A stretch of 64,000 nt of DNA from Corylus avellana. Lineage: Eukaryota; Streptophyta; Magnoliopsida; Fagales; Betulaceae. The notes under the pieces are model-generated. The model saw only the letters and a list, made by a program, of their open reading frames with translations, did not search any database and was not told the origin of the DNA. Location of the stretch: assembly GCF_901000735.1 (NCBI RefSeq), contig NC_081544.1:26096095-26160094 (forward strand), read 5' to 3'. The position numbers and the translations under genes are program-made. Of the stretch, positions 11,069-24,195 are shown piece after piece. Within the stretch, counting starts at the first letter, position 1. Every line of letters begins with the position of its first letter.

Positions 11069-12784
11069 TAACAATGCCTCCCCGGAACTTCGGGGGCTAG
11101 CGTTTGAAGCTTTCCGGTCCATGGATATGAACGGCGACGGCGGAGTGACCATGGCAGAGTTGGTTGAATTCTTTAGGCAACGTGGCTACAATATAGACCC
11201 GAATCTTTTCTATGCGTTGGACACCAACAGGAACGGTTTCTTGGAATTCCATGAATTCCTTACGTTGTACTACATCCTGAAAACCCGTTATGTTTGGTGC
11301 CACTCGTGCGGATATCGGCTGCTGGGACTTTATTTTACGTGCCTCCAATGCTTCGACAGCGTTGGCCACACCTACCATCTCTGTGCAACTTGCTATGGAG
11401 CAAAGCATCACGTATATCAACACCCGGCCCACACCATCTTCTTGGATAACTACATGTTGATACACCACATGATCGTCAGGAGAACCCATCCTCCTAATTC
11501 TGCTCATCATAATCTGGTAATTAGCAAATGTTATATATTCTTTTATTATTATTATTATTTTTATGATAATGTAAATTTTTATCAACCCGCAAAATTTTTA
11601 CATATTTCTTGTAAAACATAAAATTCACAAACGTTGTTTTCATAACATGGCTTGCATACCGTAATAATGTAAATCATAATATTTCCATAACATAGAATAT
11701 ATATATATATATCTCATAACTAAGTGTTCAGTTCGGGCTCACAATATGTAAGAAAATTATGTGATTTCATCTTTTAGAAAAAAATTTATTTTTCATTTAC
11801 AAAGTGCATGCAATAAATCTGTGTCTACTCACGAAATGAGTTTACTTAATTGATTTGTTAGCTTAAATCCCTATTAATTAATGACTATTCTTCCATAGAG
11901 TTTTGTCTATCATCTGCAAATTTTTTCCGTACCATTAGTCAGGTTTGAAAACACCTTAACAATTGACTTGGCGGGTCTTTGGAGTTGTCTTGGGGTGTGG
12001 GCCAGCCTTTTGCTTGATTTAACACATTGGCTTGAATGAGTCAATTAATATTGCTCAATATATACGTCATTGACTTGAGAATTGAGATCGAGTCAATATT
12101 ATTCATGATTGATAGACAAATTAATATCATCATCAGTTTAAAAGATTCACTTGATGATCTTGTGGCTCATGCATGCTCAACGTCACTGTCATGCCCGGCC
12201 CCAACGAACACATGCAAGGAGAGCTCTAGGAATTTGCCTCAAGATGAGAAGATACAAGTTTCCTTCAACTTACACTACATTTCATTAAACTAACTCACCA
12301 CCATTTGAACACATCACCTTCAACATAAAAAACACTTCCCATTTTTACATTCGATCAACAATATTCATAAATACTCAGCAAAAAATCAACACCCTAAAAT
12401 ACATTAACAACACAAATCACAACTTCAATATACCCCGCCCGCTAAACTCACCATCAACATTACTAAAACCCCATTACAAGCTCGATCTATTTCATCAAAA
12501 AAACAACTCAACACCGATCTTAACATCCATATTTCATTAAAACGCAAAAATGATGAACATACTAATTAACAAATCACTACAGTACTCTAAAAGTCATTAA
12601 AAACTAAACAGTAGCCTCAAATACTTAACATATGTCAAACGTAAAAGGGAGAGAATTGTCTTTCCACCAAGCTCCTCTCTTCAAGCTTAAGCCCTCTCTC
12701 TCTCTCTCTCTTTCTCTCAGAAGGAGGTTTCTCCCCCTTCAATTTTTGTTTAAGGCTTTATTTGTTTCGACGTAAAATGTTTTT

Positions 12785-12818
<34 letters not shown>

Positions 12819-15135
12819 CTCAATCATATTAAACTCTAAATTACGAAAATGGCCGGGACCCCACGGAAACTCGCCTAGGAAAATGTTTTTCTAGAAATCA
12901 TTTCCTAGGAAAATGTTTTTCGCTGAAAACATTTTTTGATTTCGGGTCTCGACTAGGTCTTGGTCGGGTCTCGGCAAAGTTTCAGCGGGGTCTCAGTTTG
13001 GTCTCGATCACGTCCTGGTTGAGTCTCAGCAAGTTCTCGGTTTGGTCCCGATCAGGTCTCGGGCAGGTAACCCACGGGTCCCGGTTGGGTCCTGGATAGG
13101 TCCTGGTGGGTCTTAGTTGAGTCCTAGCGGGGTCCCTATCAAGTCTCAGGCGGGTTTTGGTCTTGTCCCGGGCTGGTCCCAATTGAGTCTTGGGTGGGTT
13201 CTGGGTGAGTCCCGGGCAAATCTCGGTTGGGTCCCGTTCGGGTCTTTATCAAGTCTCAGCGGGCTCCCAGTCTGGTCCCGATCAGGTCCCATGCGTGTCC
13301 TTGACGGGTCCCCAACGGGGCCCAGGTGGGTCCACCAGGTCGAGTCCCGGGGGGGTCTGGGTTGCGTCCCGGACGGGGCCCGGTAGGGTCTCGATTGGGT
13401 CCTAGTGCGTCTCGAATGGCTCTAGGTCGAGTCTCGGGTGGGGTCCCGTCTTGGTCAGGTTTCAGGCGGGTCTTGACAATGTCCTAGCTGGGTTTGTCGA
13501 TTTGAGAATGAGATATTCAAACTCGAAAGATAGTCTACAGTTTTCAAAAATGGAAACCATTTTCTGTAAATTAAAGAAGAATTTTTGGTAATATTTTCCA
13601 CTAACTATTATTTTACGTGGCACAAACACCCGAAAATATAAAAAAACATTTTCCGAAAATTATTTTACGCCGAAACAAACAGAGCCTTAATGCAGTTTCA
13701 AATGTATGTTTAAAACTTGCTTCATTCGAAAAAACTTGGATTCATTCGAACGAATGTTGCAGCTAGCATTAAATTAAATGTCGAATCTAACCTACTCACA
13801 AGTTTGAAACCCTGTGGGTCCGTTTTGTAAACGGTTTAGACAAAGGCAAGGCAATCCTACTTTTTCATTTTTTTAACATTCTCTTACTTTTTATATCACA
13901 TCAACTACTCTTTATTACTATTCAAATAAAAAAATCATTACAATTTTTTTCAAAAAAAACATTCTTACTTTTTTTAACATCAATTAATTTTTGCTACAGT
14001 ATCGGACTGAAACCGAAACGAAATCGTTTACCAAACAAACCCTGTACGTTCGAACAACTTTGTACTTCATTCGACCGAACTTGGAAAATTCATGATCAAT
14101 CTCTGCCGTTTGATCTCTCCCACCACTCTTGAGGCTGTGCTGAGTGAAGATGCCATCTTGTTTGGACAAAGATAAAGTTCGTTCGAACAAAGTACGTCAA
14201 AAACGTTTAATGCTGGTCATTTTCTCACCTACCCACACATGTGGCACTGTCATGTAGAGATCAACTTATGTTCGAGCGAACTTGCAGCTCGTTCAAACGA
14301 ACTCGCCCAAATTTGAATTACTTGAAACGAACTCCCAACTTTATTGCCTTAATGATCAAACGCCTACAAGCCCAATTGTGCCCTATCTAGCTAGATCCAC
14401 CACAATTTCCCTTTATTTTCCCTTTATTGTGCTCTATCGATTTAGGTCTTGAATGCGATCAAGTAATTAATCAAGTTTAGGGGCGTGAGTTTGCATGGGA
14501 ATTAGGCATCCTTAACTTACTTTTATGCAGATGCACCTGGTCCAATTAATTCATGCTGCATGGATGATTATTTATTTATTTATTTAATGCAGACACTATT
14601 TCCACAACTGCCTGTTGCTCAAAACGTACCTCCAAGGGTAAGTTTCTTTGTCTTACCCGCTTCTTTCTCCATTAATTTTCATCCTTTATCAATAATTCGA
14701 CATCTTCATCACCTCATGCACTATTGACACATGGATAAATAATTGTAGTTCTTTTTGTCCATATATATATATATGTGCATCCAATTTGAATCAAAAGAGA
14801 TTTTGGAGGAATAAGACAGGAAATAGTGCTAGAAATTTTGGAGAGCATGAGTAAATAAATATCGACGTTAGAGGACTATGTATAGCTAGCTGTACTACCT
14901 GCAAATTCCTTTTTAATGGTTATTACCAATAGCACGAATATATCCAATGTTGCTAAAAACAAAAAAAAATAAATAAATAAAAATTGAGAGGGGTATGAAA
15001 ACTTGATTTTCCTATTAAAGTTTTCTCATTTCTTGTTTATTCCGCTTTCAGCATAATTGGTTGCTTACCGCGTTTAATGCACTGGAGATGGCGTTTAGCC
15101 TTGGGAGTATTTTGGCCAATTGTAGCATCATGTAA
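11034..15135 (+). CDS. EF-hand calcium-binding protein with ZZ-type zinc finger, three exons, 203 residues
   Basis: Exons: 11034-11516 (161 codons), 14593-14637 (15) and 15052-15135 (27 plus TAA). All junctions are phase 0 with GT/AG sites (donors GTAATT and GTAAGT; acceptors ATGCAG and TTTCAG). Residues 31-42 (DMNGDGGVTMAE) and about 63-74 (DTNRNGFLEFHE) are two canonical EF-hand loops. A Cys/His-rich part follows (WCHSCG, FTCLQCFD, YHLCATCY and a HxxxxHPxH tail), consistent with a ZZ-type zinc finger. The C-terminal exon reads ALEMAFSLGSILANCSIM. The ATG at 11034 is preferred because the in-frame codon further upstream (11019) is TTG. Role inferred: Ca2+-responsive protein; partner unknown. 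Intron 1 is 3 kb and filled with repeats. Exon 1 is secure; exons 2-3 rest on splice motifs and frame. Confidence 0.85.
12750..13690. mobile_element. hAT-like non-autonomous element in intron 1 of the EF-hand gene
   Basis: Ends: left TTAAGGCTTTATTTGTTTCG, right (reverse) TTAAGGCTCTGTTTGTTTCG, both continuing RCGTAAAAT, for about 30 bp of inverted repeat with few mismatches. Subterminal ATTTTC/GAAAAT motifs also mirror each other. No coding capacity. An 8-bp target duplication was not evident, so the superfamily is tentative. Confidence 0.65.
12940..13500 (+). repeat. GC-rich degenerate array of a 10-11-bp unit (GGTCYCGG-type)
   Basis: About 50 successive variants of GGTCTCGG / GGTCCCGG / GGTCCTGG / GTCTCAG, spaced almost always 10-11 bp apart, in otherwise AT-rich intron. 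No two units need be identical. It lies wholly inside the hAT-like element 12750-13690. Short open frames on both strands arise from the lack of A/T-rich stops and are not taken as genes. Confidence 0.85.
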
Positions 15136-16092
15136 TAAAATCAACCACACAAAACAACATTCAGCCATTGTAGCTCAAACTTGATAGAAGAAAGGCGAGA
15201 GTTATGGAGGTATTGCAGTATAAGACAACCATGGCATTTGTTTGGTATAAGTCGGGTTTTTACTTCAAAGGTTTTATAAGTATAAATTAATTGTAATTTT
15301 TTTTTTTAGTGGATGTTTCTTGGAATTGGTTATCATCATCATATCGGGAGTGATTTTACTTTTGAATAATTTTTCAGAATGTTTTCATTTCGTCAACAAA
15401 ACTTTTTTGTCAAGTTTATTTTATTTTTGCGATTGTGGCTGTGGTTTGGAAATTTTAATTGGTTGTGATTGTCTGCAAACTCCTATAGATTCACTCCCTT
15501 CTAAGTGTTGTTTGGGGTCTTTGAGCGTTTTTCAATGCAAAAAAGGAACTATTAATTGGGTTCTCAAGAGGTGCTCCTTGTCACTTTCCTTCGCAAACCT
15601 GTTCTACCTTGTTGTGAGAAATTAGTAGGAAGCTCTGTTTCAAATGTTCAAAACTCAAAAGTGAGTTCCCATTGATTGCTTTCTAGTTAATTAGATTTTT
15701 CTTGTGAGAACGAATACCATATTGCTTTTTCCTAACTTCAGAAGTTGTCTTTTTGGATACGTAAGCTAGTTTGATTGCCAGTAATTGCCAAACGACAGAC
15801 CAAAATATGAAGTAGCTAGCCAACTTAATTAATTAGATAAAACTAAGAAAAGGAAATGTAAAGCAGCTGATATTTATGTTCAACTCAGAATGCCTGTTTG
15901 TTAATTGTACAAGAAAATTAAACATTATTGTCTTAACACGCGCTTTAATTCTTCATAACAATTGGCGCCTTAGAATTGAGATTATATGTAATGGAGATGA
16001 CGAGCCGTTTTGTTATTTAAAATGACTGGCCAGCTTGTCATGGACGTACGGGCGTCTGTACATGCATGCATGCATGCTGTCTAAGCAACGAT
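15136..16092. other. Intergenic region between two convergent genes
   Basis: 3' flanks of the EF-hand gene (+) and the PHO1-type gene (-). A TAATAAA sequence overlaps the EF-hand stop at 15133 and may serve as a poly(A) signal. The rest shows no supported exon or RNA gene. Confidence 0.5.
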
Positions 16093-19000
16093 TCACCCAT
16101 CAGAATCTGTCTCCTGGAATGGTAATGGAACTTCCTTCATTGCCCTGTAGTTTCCCACGTTGTTCAGATGCTCATTCTCCAACCTATTTCATCACAATTT
16201 ACCAATTAATTAATATCAGACAAAATTTCATTATATACTTCACATATTTTTTTTTTTTTAGTAATTTTATGTGTGAAATATCTAGACAGAAATTAAAGTA
16301 CGTACCTATAAAAGTTCCAATGTCCACGACGAATAACTTCCAATGAAGCCAGGAAAAAATCTAGCAACCGTTGCTCAGCATATGGTTCTCTAGGCAACCT
16401 AAGTACGGACTCCACCCACGCAACTCTTAGAACAATGTTAAAGGCCTGCAATTTTCAATTTCTTGTCTGTTTCAGACATGTTTTGTGTAAAGAGATCATG
16501 AGAAAAAGAGAGAGAGAGATAAGTAGTCTTACTATGGAAATGTAGTAGATGCATTTTTTCTTGAGAATTAAATCATCTCTAAGCCAGAGGTTTTTGGAGT
16601 TGGGTTTGAGAAGCCCCCAGTCCTTAACAAAATCCCAGTACAACTGATATAGAGTAGCCACCACAGAAGTAAGTACGGCAAACCAGAGGTTTAATTTATT
16701 ATGTTTATCATATGTCAACCTGGCACCGGCTGCCACCATGGCTGAAATATACTTCCCCATGTTAGCCAAATGGTCCACGTTACATTCATCAAACCATCGT
16801 CTTGCACACTTGTTAATTACAACAATACGAAAGCAAGGTGTTAGTTGGAATATATATATATACATAGACTATTGTAGAGTGTTCCAAAGCCAAATATATA
16901 GCATTTCGAATACTTATTCCAATTAATGTCAAATTGTTAAATTACTGTTTATCTTAAAAGATTAAGCTTAAAATCAAACAGAAATAGATAAATTTAATCA
17001 TTTAATTTATGTTATAATAATATTCTTTCTTAATAATTGAGGTCCAATATATATGTGAAATATTTAATTGAAATAGAGAGTAAATTGACTCTATTAAAGG
17101 AGTCTGAACTTGCATGTGAGGGATAATGTTATAATATAAATTAAATAATTAAATTTATTTTATTTTATTAGCTTAATCTTTTAGGATAAGCCAAAATTTA
17201 AAATTTAAATGCAGTGTAGGAGAAAGAAAATGAACTCATAAATTTAAATTAAATAATTATACCTGCATTGCACGCCAAAAGTATGGCAAAAAAGAAATGA
17301 CATAAGCTAGCTCCCTGAATATCCTTCCGGATTTGAGGTCGCAGGCACTGTAATTGTGTGTTCTGTTACTTCCTGCAAGAAAGTAGCAGGCTGCGGATTC
17401 CATGTGCCTCAGTAAGGGAATCTGTAAACAGTAAAGGATGTATTAATCGGAGATTAATGAAGCTATGTAGAGAGAAGATAATTAATGAATCTTAAACAAA
17501 TTTATTTCCATCGCTTAATTTGTTTGGTTACCAAGAACTTGGAAGAAAATAAATATAAAGTTGATGTTTTGGATTTCAATAGCATCATGAGGTTGCTTAA
17601 GAGTGGTTAATTACCTGGCTAGTAAGTTGGTCGGCCATGAAAAAGTCTACCAACATAACCTGCATATATGTATACATGATACAAAAAATGCCACAATTTA
17701 CTAATTTTCATCATATTGTTGAAGGAAATCAATGAGAAAGTAAATAAATAATTAAATTTACCTTATAAAATGGAGAGCAGACTATGTTACGAATTATACG
17801 GAGGAAACAGTAGCGTGTCGGGCGGTAGAAGATGTCAAATGGGCAAATGAGCAGTGCAAAGAAAAACTGAAAAAAGGGGATCAATTACGATCAGTACATT
17901 TTGTATGAGTAAATTAAGCAGGTTTTATCTAGAGACTGAGAAAGAGGATGTTTGGATTATGAAACCTTAAATGAGATTATGTTGTTTAAGTTACGGGAAT
18001 ATTTCTGTAAAATGAGAGCCAGAGATGAAAATCAAACATTTCTCGAAATGAAAAAAGGCACTAACCAACACAAGAATTCCAGGAATTGTATCAACTTGTC
18101 TAGAAGGAAAGACGTCGGTGGCCCGTAAAAGGAGGTGGACAACCATGGCTCCGACCACAATGGTCATGAAGGTGGTGCAAATGAGGAAGGCATCTTTGTA
18201 CTTGAGGGATGTAGTGGGTGAGAATTCAAAGATGAAGTTGTAGTTGATCCTTGTATTCTTCCACATGAACAAATTGCATCCATACATGAACAAATGCAAA
18301 CTCAGCAAAGCAATTATGCTGCAAAAGTCACACCCTTTTCAATTAACCTACACATCAATAATATATAATATATGCTTCTTTCATCTTATATTTTGCCATT
18401 GCATGAATAAAAATATTGATGACAATATTACAAGTGTTCTTCCTTAAATAGCACCCACATTTACAATTATTATTATGACTTTAAATTAAGATGAATCGAG
18501 AAAATGGCTAATTAACCTACTGAGTCCAAGTAATTGATTGGAAGACTGCTTCCGTAATGGCTTTAATTAATGTGATTGAGCTTGGGCCGGGATAGTGAGA
18601 GCGAGTTCCATATACTTTAAAATTATTTATTTTAACATAAATAAATAAAATTATTCATTTTGGCCCCTTTAAATCCAGGCATTTTATTGTTAATCAAAAG
18701 TTCTGATGTTGAACCTTTAAAAAAAAAAAAAAAATGTTTATGTTAAAATATTGATTAAATGATTAAATTTATTCATTCCTACCAGGTCTTCGGTTCAAAC
18801 TTTGACTTTGTCAGTTCATCCCCCGTTTAGTAGAGAGAGAGATATGAGAGAAAAATAAATAAATAAAAAAGTTTACAAGGTACTACAATGAACTTCACTG
18901 CACAAATTTTAGCAATTTTTTTTTTTTTTTGAAGTGTCTATTGGAAGAGAAAAATAGCTCATAATAATTTAATTTAACTATAAAGGGTCATTTAGATTTT

Positions 19001-22000
19001 AGACTATCTGTGTCACTGTGTGAATTTTTTTTGTTTTTTGCAATATTAATTGGTGTAAAAATATAAAATGAGGAGAAAGTCGAGAGGAAAATTCACCTGA
19101 AAACTGGGTATACTGTTTCCATATATTCCTTTTGTTGTCTATAAGGGGAGGAGAATATACCCGACAAGTGTGCTAAGAATGCATATATAATAAATAGGGA
19201 CACAAAACAACCAGTAAACAATCCTGCAATAAACAATAACAAAACAAATTAAATTAAGCAAGTTTAATCAGAAGTGGGATTTAACAAATTCTTTTGAAAT
19301 TCAGCCACACTGGCCGGGGAGTAATCCCACTAGCTAGGGAATTAGTGGACAGCATTAGCAAGGGCTCAAATATTTAATTAATTAAGAATTAATACGTGGG
19401 TTACTGAAAGATAATTACCAACAAAGAAGGTGAGCATGTGAGATGTTTTTGGCTGTTGGGGGCGCAAGAATTTCATCGCCTTTTTCCTGTCATTGTTGGC
19501 GAAGTGCTTTGTGAATATGGTTTCCACATCGTCCATCAGTCTAACAACCTTTTCAGACCAAATATAATAATCTCTATTAGAAAAAACCAACACCAACCCA
19601 TTCTCCAAAATCCACTTAGAGATATTGGAAAAGGAATATAATTTAAAAAATAATAAAAAATAAAATAAAATTGTACTGAAATTGATTGTCACTGAGTCTT
19701 ATCATTTGGATGTGGAAAATGCAAACGTTTTGAGCCTCATTCTTTTTTTTTTGGAGAGACATTACGGTAGTGCGCACGAGGCCAATCGAAGACAATCATG
19801 GGGGCAAAGCGAAAGGTGGTGTTTATGACTTCTAAATGATAAGACATTTTAAGGTTGTGTGAGTGTGACCCTAAGAAGACAGGAAATTGTCTTTTGTTTA
19901 CCACCTTCTATGGCGGCCCCGTTCTTTCGATGGGTTGGATCATTTACTTGACCAACTTTTTAACACTTGCTATCTCAGCTCTTGTTTATTTTGAGGTTAT
20001 TGTTAGGGTTTGTCACCCTTTATTTATTTTTTCTTGTAATCTCCCACTTCCCCCCTTTCCCCAATTTGCATTATAAAGAAAAAAAAAAAAAAAAAGAAAG
20101 AGGATGGAAGAATAATTTACCTTGCCAGAGCTAATAAAAGGGGATTCCTTCACGGCTCTTAGATAATTTACCGAAGCTTGCTGGTTGGATACCTGTTGAT
20201 CACATGAGAAATTGATATTAATGCTATAGTTGTTGACAGAATTAATTAAGAGGATAATTACATTAATTATACCCTATAACAAATTAAGGTATCTAAAAAA
20301 GGGCTTAATTTAACGTGAAAAAAGAAAAAGAAAAAGAAAAAGGCAAAACGTGGTATGAGTCAGAGATGGTTAGGAACATTTGGTTTCTTCAATCATGGTG
20401 TGTGTAGGAAGAAAATAGTTTGGAGTTTCACACTCTTCATGTGAGGTTTTTAGACATCGATCATTGTCTCCGGCCGAAACCAGTTTGCCGGCCAAGGCAT
20501 GATGTATTGAATTCAAGTATTTCATTAATTAATATTTAAAAAAAAAAAAAAAAAAAGGATCAAATTTAATGGCATTGAGTGTGAAATGAAGTGCCAACAA
20601 AAAGCAAAAGCTTCACTTAATTACCAATTATGTAAAAAGACTAATCACTAAAATATCTCTGCAATTCCTTTAATTTGTTTCTTGTCCACTTTCTATGTGT
20701 GTCGTGTCGTGTCACAGTGAGGTATTTTCATTTGGCAAATTGAGGTTAATTAAGATAGATATTAATTATCACCATACCTTATCGAATTTCTTCAGTATCT
20801 TTGTGAATGCCACCATATTTAGTGAGCTGCCAAAAATAGTTAATTCGATTATTAGAACATGCATAATATAGACAAAATGTCTTTATACATAACACCAAAA
20901 AGAAAAAACCTCACAACAATCCACAACCAAATTCAATATTAGGTAAAGTGATTAGTACTTAAGTTGCTTTCATCGAAAAGGTGATGGAGCTAATTATACT
21001 AATATGAAAAAAAAAAGAAAAAAAAAAGGACCCATTGATATATAATTAACTGAAGTATATATGATCCCAAAAATCGAAAGCAATATATATTTCAGAATTC
21101 TGTGCTTCACAAAATCACATGTGGCCCATGGAGATTTCTACGCCTCGATCAGTACTTACTTTTAGTAAAGGCAATAGCGCATTATCATCACCAACTTCAT
21201 TTATTAAAGGCACCCTTACGTGGCTTCATGTTTAACTATATATCACCATTACCTCCACCAACGCTAACCCACTCATCAAATCAAATCAATCTAATTAATT
21301 TCTCTATTTTTATGAACCAAAAAAAAAAAAAAAGAAGAAAGAAATTAAAGAAAAGAACCTGTAAGTTTTGAGTAGAGCAAGGCCTTTGTAGAGCTCAACA
21401 AATGCGCTTCTTATAGTCTTCTCAGCGCATTGAACCTTCTTTCGATTAATGAATTCACCGGAGCCTTCTTTTCTGGGATTATTAACTAAATCTTCCCACA
21501 GTACTATCGATGTAAGGGCGGCGATTGCCCTTGTTGTTGTCGTTGCCGGAATGTCTATCTTCATGGCCATCTTATGTTTCCCTTGCTTTGTTTTTGTCCT
21601 TGTTTCCAAGTTAACGAAACTCACACCATTTCTTTGTAATGATGCTATTGCTTCTTCTGTCTCCGAGCTCTGATCAGTAGGGCTTTCAGCCAATTCAATC
21701 GACCCTTCTGCATGCAGTATATATAATTAATGATTTATTTATTAAAGGATCGGAGGACTAATTAACTTTGTATTAATTTTTAAAGGACATAAATTTTCTC
21801 AAATATCTTTTAAGCCATGTAAAATAATGCCAAATATATATCTATAAACATTTAAAATACACATTAAACTTTTAACTTCATTAATAACAGTTTATTAATT
21901 TAGATTAAATTTAATGTACATTTTAAATGTTTACAGATATTTGGCACTATGAATTAATTAGAAGATACTTTTTTCAGGTTGATTTAGAGATTGAAAATTT

Positions 22001-23780
22001 CTATCTATTTTTAAATTAAATATAAGAGAGCAAATTAATTTCGCATATGCAGCTAGCATTTATTGGTTGGCTACCTACTTAAAATGAGTCTCAAAGTAAT
22101 TGCCATGTGATTTTTGTATGCCCTCTAAATCACGTTTCGTAGGACCCCAAATCCTCACCGGTCCAAATTAAACACAATTATTTTATTACAGAAATTAAGG
22201 CATGTTTGGCAACGTGTCAGCATGACATTGTTCCATGTCTATAGTCCAGTAAGTTGGACCTTACAGAGAAATTCTATAGACTACATGCAGCACAAAAAAA
22301 AAATTGGACTCACCCGAGTAATTAGAACTCCGGGCCGGAGATAACCAAGAACGAGGAGAACTTAGGGAGTTGGGACTCGACGGAGAGCTTTTCCGGCGAC
22401 GGTCATTGATAATTTGCTTGAGTTCAAGCAAAATCTGAAGCTGCTTGTGGATATTCTCCCATCTCTCAAGCAACTCACCCTCCGTTTTCTTGTAAAATTG
22501 GTTCACCTTAGTGAGCTCATCATCCAATTTCGCAAAAAACATTATTACCTACACATCACTCAAATACCCACAAATAAAATTAGCAATAATAATAATAATA
22601 ATAATTAAAATGATGGGTAAGCAGTAAAAATGTGGCATATATATATATATACAAGTAAATTAATATTATTAATTACCTCATCCTCCTCAGTAAACAGCTG
22701 AGAAAGCTCAGTTTCATAAACCTCCTCCTCACTATCCTCCATGGTTTTATTCTTGACCTGAAACAGAAAATGGATATATAATGGAGAAGCTTCATGCTTT
22801 CTATAGTGTCTTTTTCCGTTGGGTGCTCACGATCTTTTCGTGAAAGGAGTGTGTGCCTATAACAACCGTTTCTTTTTGGTTTCGTGAGAGAATGAGAAAC
22901 ACTCCAAAAGGGAAAGCAAAACGCACCTAAAAAAAAAGAAAAGAAAATTGTTCTAAGATATATATATATATATGCATCGCCTTCATTGGAGTGCTCTCAT
23001 AGCATTCTCAATTTACGTCCATTTTTTCTTCTTCTAGTATTTGATAGACAATAATTGCAATATTGCAAAATTAAAGCACTAAATATTATATATGGTCATG
23101 GAACATGAACGATGTTTAGTGAATAACAGGTAGGCCATGTCTTGTCGTGTATGAGAGAGAGAGAGAGAGTTCAGGTGTACCGGAAACACCCAAGAGAGTT
23201 TGGCCGGAAAATGACGTCATGAGTAATAAAGTTTCTTGAAATAGTTTAAAAACAATATACACGTAGAGACACAAAAAGACAAAAACCAAAAACACACCGG
23301 ACTTTTCGGGTACGAAAAAACAAAACCAAAAAAGCTTTTGCGAATGGAGATAAATCCAGTACCGGAAAAAACTCAAAAAAGTGACCGGAATTCAATGATC
23401 GATCGGACGTACACGTTAACTCAACTTCAATTAGGCTGCTCTTCTTTGAAAAGCAAAAGGGTTGTAAACACAAACATACATACATACCTACATATGGATT
23501 TCTACATGTTTGCATATTATATATATATATATATATGTACCTGAATTATATCGGTCGACTTGTTATCGGGATCGTGGAACTTGTTATAGATTTTGTTCGT
23601 CAAGTATCGAATTGGGTCGAAAATGGAGAGACCGAATTCGCCATTAACGTCTTGAGGTTGTTTGGGCAATCTAGAAAGCTTGATTCTCTTGATTTGTTTC
23701 TTCAAGTGGCGGTAATTCACGAATTTCTCCCTCCACTCGGGAATGATTTGAGCTTCAAGCTCCTTCGAGAACTTCACCAT
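16093..23780 (-). CDS. PHO1-family phosphate exporter (SPX-EXS), 15 exons, 783 residues
   Basis: PHO1 proteins export inorganic phosphate, notably for xylem loading, and sense inositol pyrophosphates through the SPX domain. Exons, 5' to 3' on the minus strand: 23780-23541, 22757-22677, 22548-22314, 21707-21359, 20826-20778, 20192-20121, 19548-19419, 19223-19097, 18318-18066, 17866-17762, 17659-17615, 17421-17263, 16808-16533, 16445-16306, 16183-16093 (TGA). They total 2352 nt and every junction keeps frame with GT/AG sites. Residues 1-342 form the SPX region: start [16 protein letters not shown], basic [13 protein letters not shown], acidic insert, later [10 protein letters not shown]. Residues about 375-540 hold four hydrophobic spans. 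The C-terminal EXS part includes [19 protein letters not shown] and CARRWFDE. Length fits the family. Which PHO1;H subgroup it belongs to is undecided. Confidence 0.95.
16946..17192. mobile_element. MITE with about 75-bp inverted ends in an intron of the PHO1-type gene
   Basis: Left arm ATCTTAAAAGATTAAGCTTA (16951 on) mirrors the right arm ending AGCTTAATCTTTTAGGATAA, with further complementarity through AAATTTAAT.ATTTAATTTAT. It lies between the exons ending at 17263 and starting at 16808. No coding content. Confidence 0.6.
19741..20098 (+). mobile_element. Possible retroposed fragment with A-rich end in a PHO1 intron
   Basis: A less AT-rich stretch than the surrounding intron, ending in an A run (20078-20095) and opposed by a T run at 19744-19755. 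It could be a small retroposon on the plus strand, antisense to the gene. No family or target duplication identified. Confidence 0.25.
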
Positions 23781-23870
23781 TTTGGTTTCTTGAAGTGTAT
23801 GAAGGGGGGAGAGTGAGGCATATATAAAAGTAGAGCTTAAGAGGTAAGAGAGTGATTGGAAAGCTTTACA

Positions 23871-23876
23871 TTTATA
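23871..23876 (-). promoter_or_regulatory. Candidate TATA box of the PHO1-type gene
   Basis: TATAAA on the minus strand about 95 nt upstream of the start codon. A second TATATA at about 23818-23826 is only about 40 nt upstream and is less likely. No P1BS-type GNATATNC site was noticed nearby, although I did not scan exhaustively. Confidence 0.4.
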
Positions 23877-24149
23877 GAAGAGATTGAGGGGGAGAAGAGA
23901 GAGCCGTGTAGAGAAAATATATGGAACACGGATTTTGCTATTCAGATATGGAATTTTTCAATTTCTTTACGGAATTATTATTATTAGTTTTTTTTAAAAA
24001 AAAAATTTTAGAAAATTAAAGGGTAATGGGATTTTAGTTTATGTGGAGCCTTCAAGTCTAAGTTTAGGTCCATGTTGTTTTCTTTCACACTATCATGTTG
24101 TAGTGTTAAAAAAAAAAAAAAATGAAATTGCTTTTATGAAAGTCATTTT

Positions 24150-24195
<46 letters not shown>

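Noticed and set aside
11097..11585. 162-codon minus-strand frame opposite the EF-hand exon
   Set aside because: Shadow of the plus-strand coding exon; the plus reading has two EF-hands and a zinc cluster.
12982..13405. Open frames on both strands in the GGTCYCGG array (possible repeat protein)
   Set aside because: They follow from high GC and the short repeat; all frames look alike and there is no start context or splice logic. The region is intronic to a real gene.
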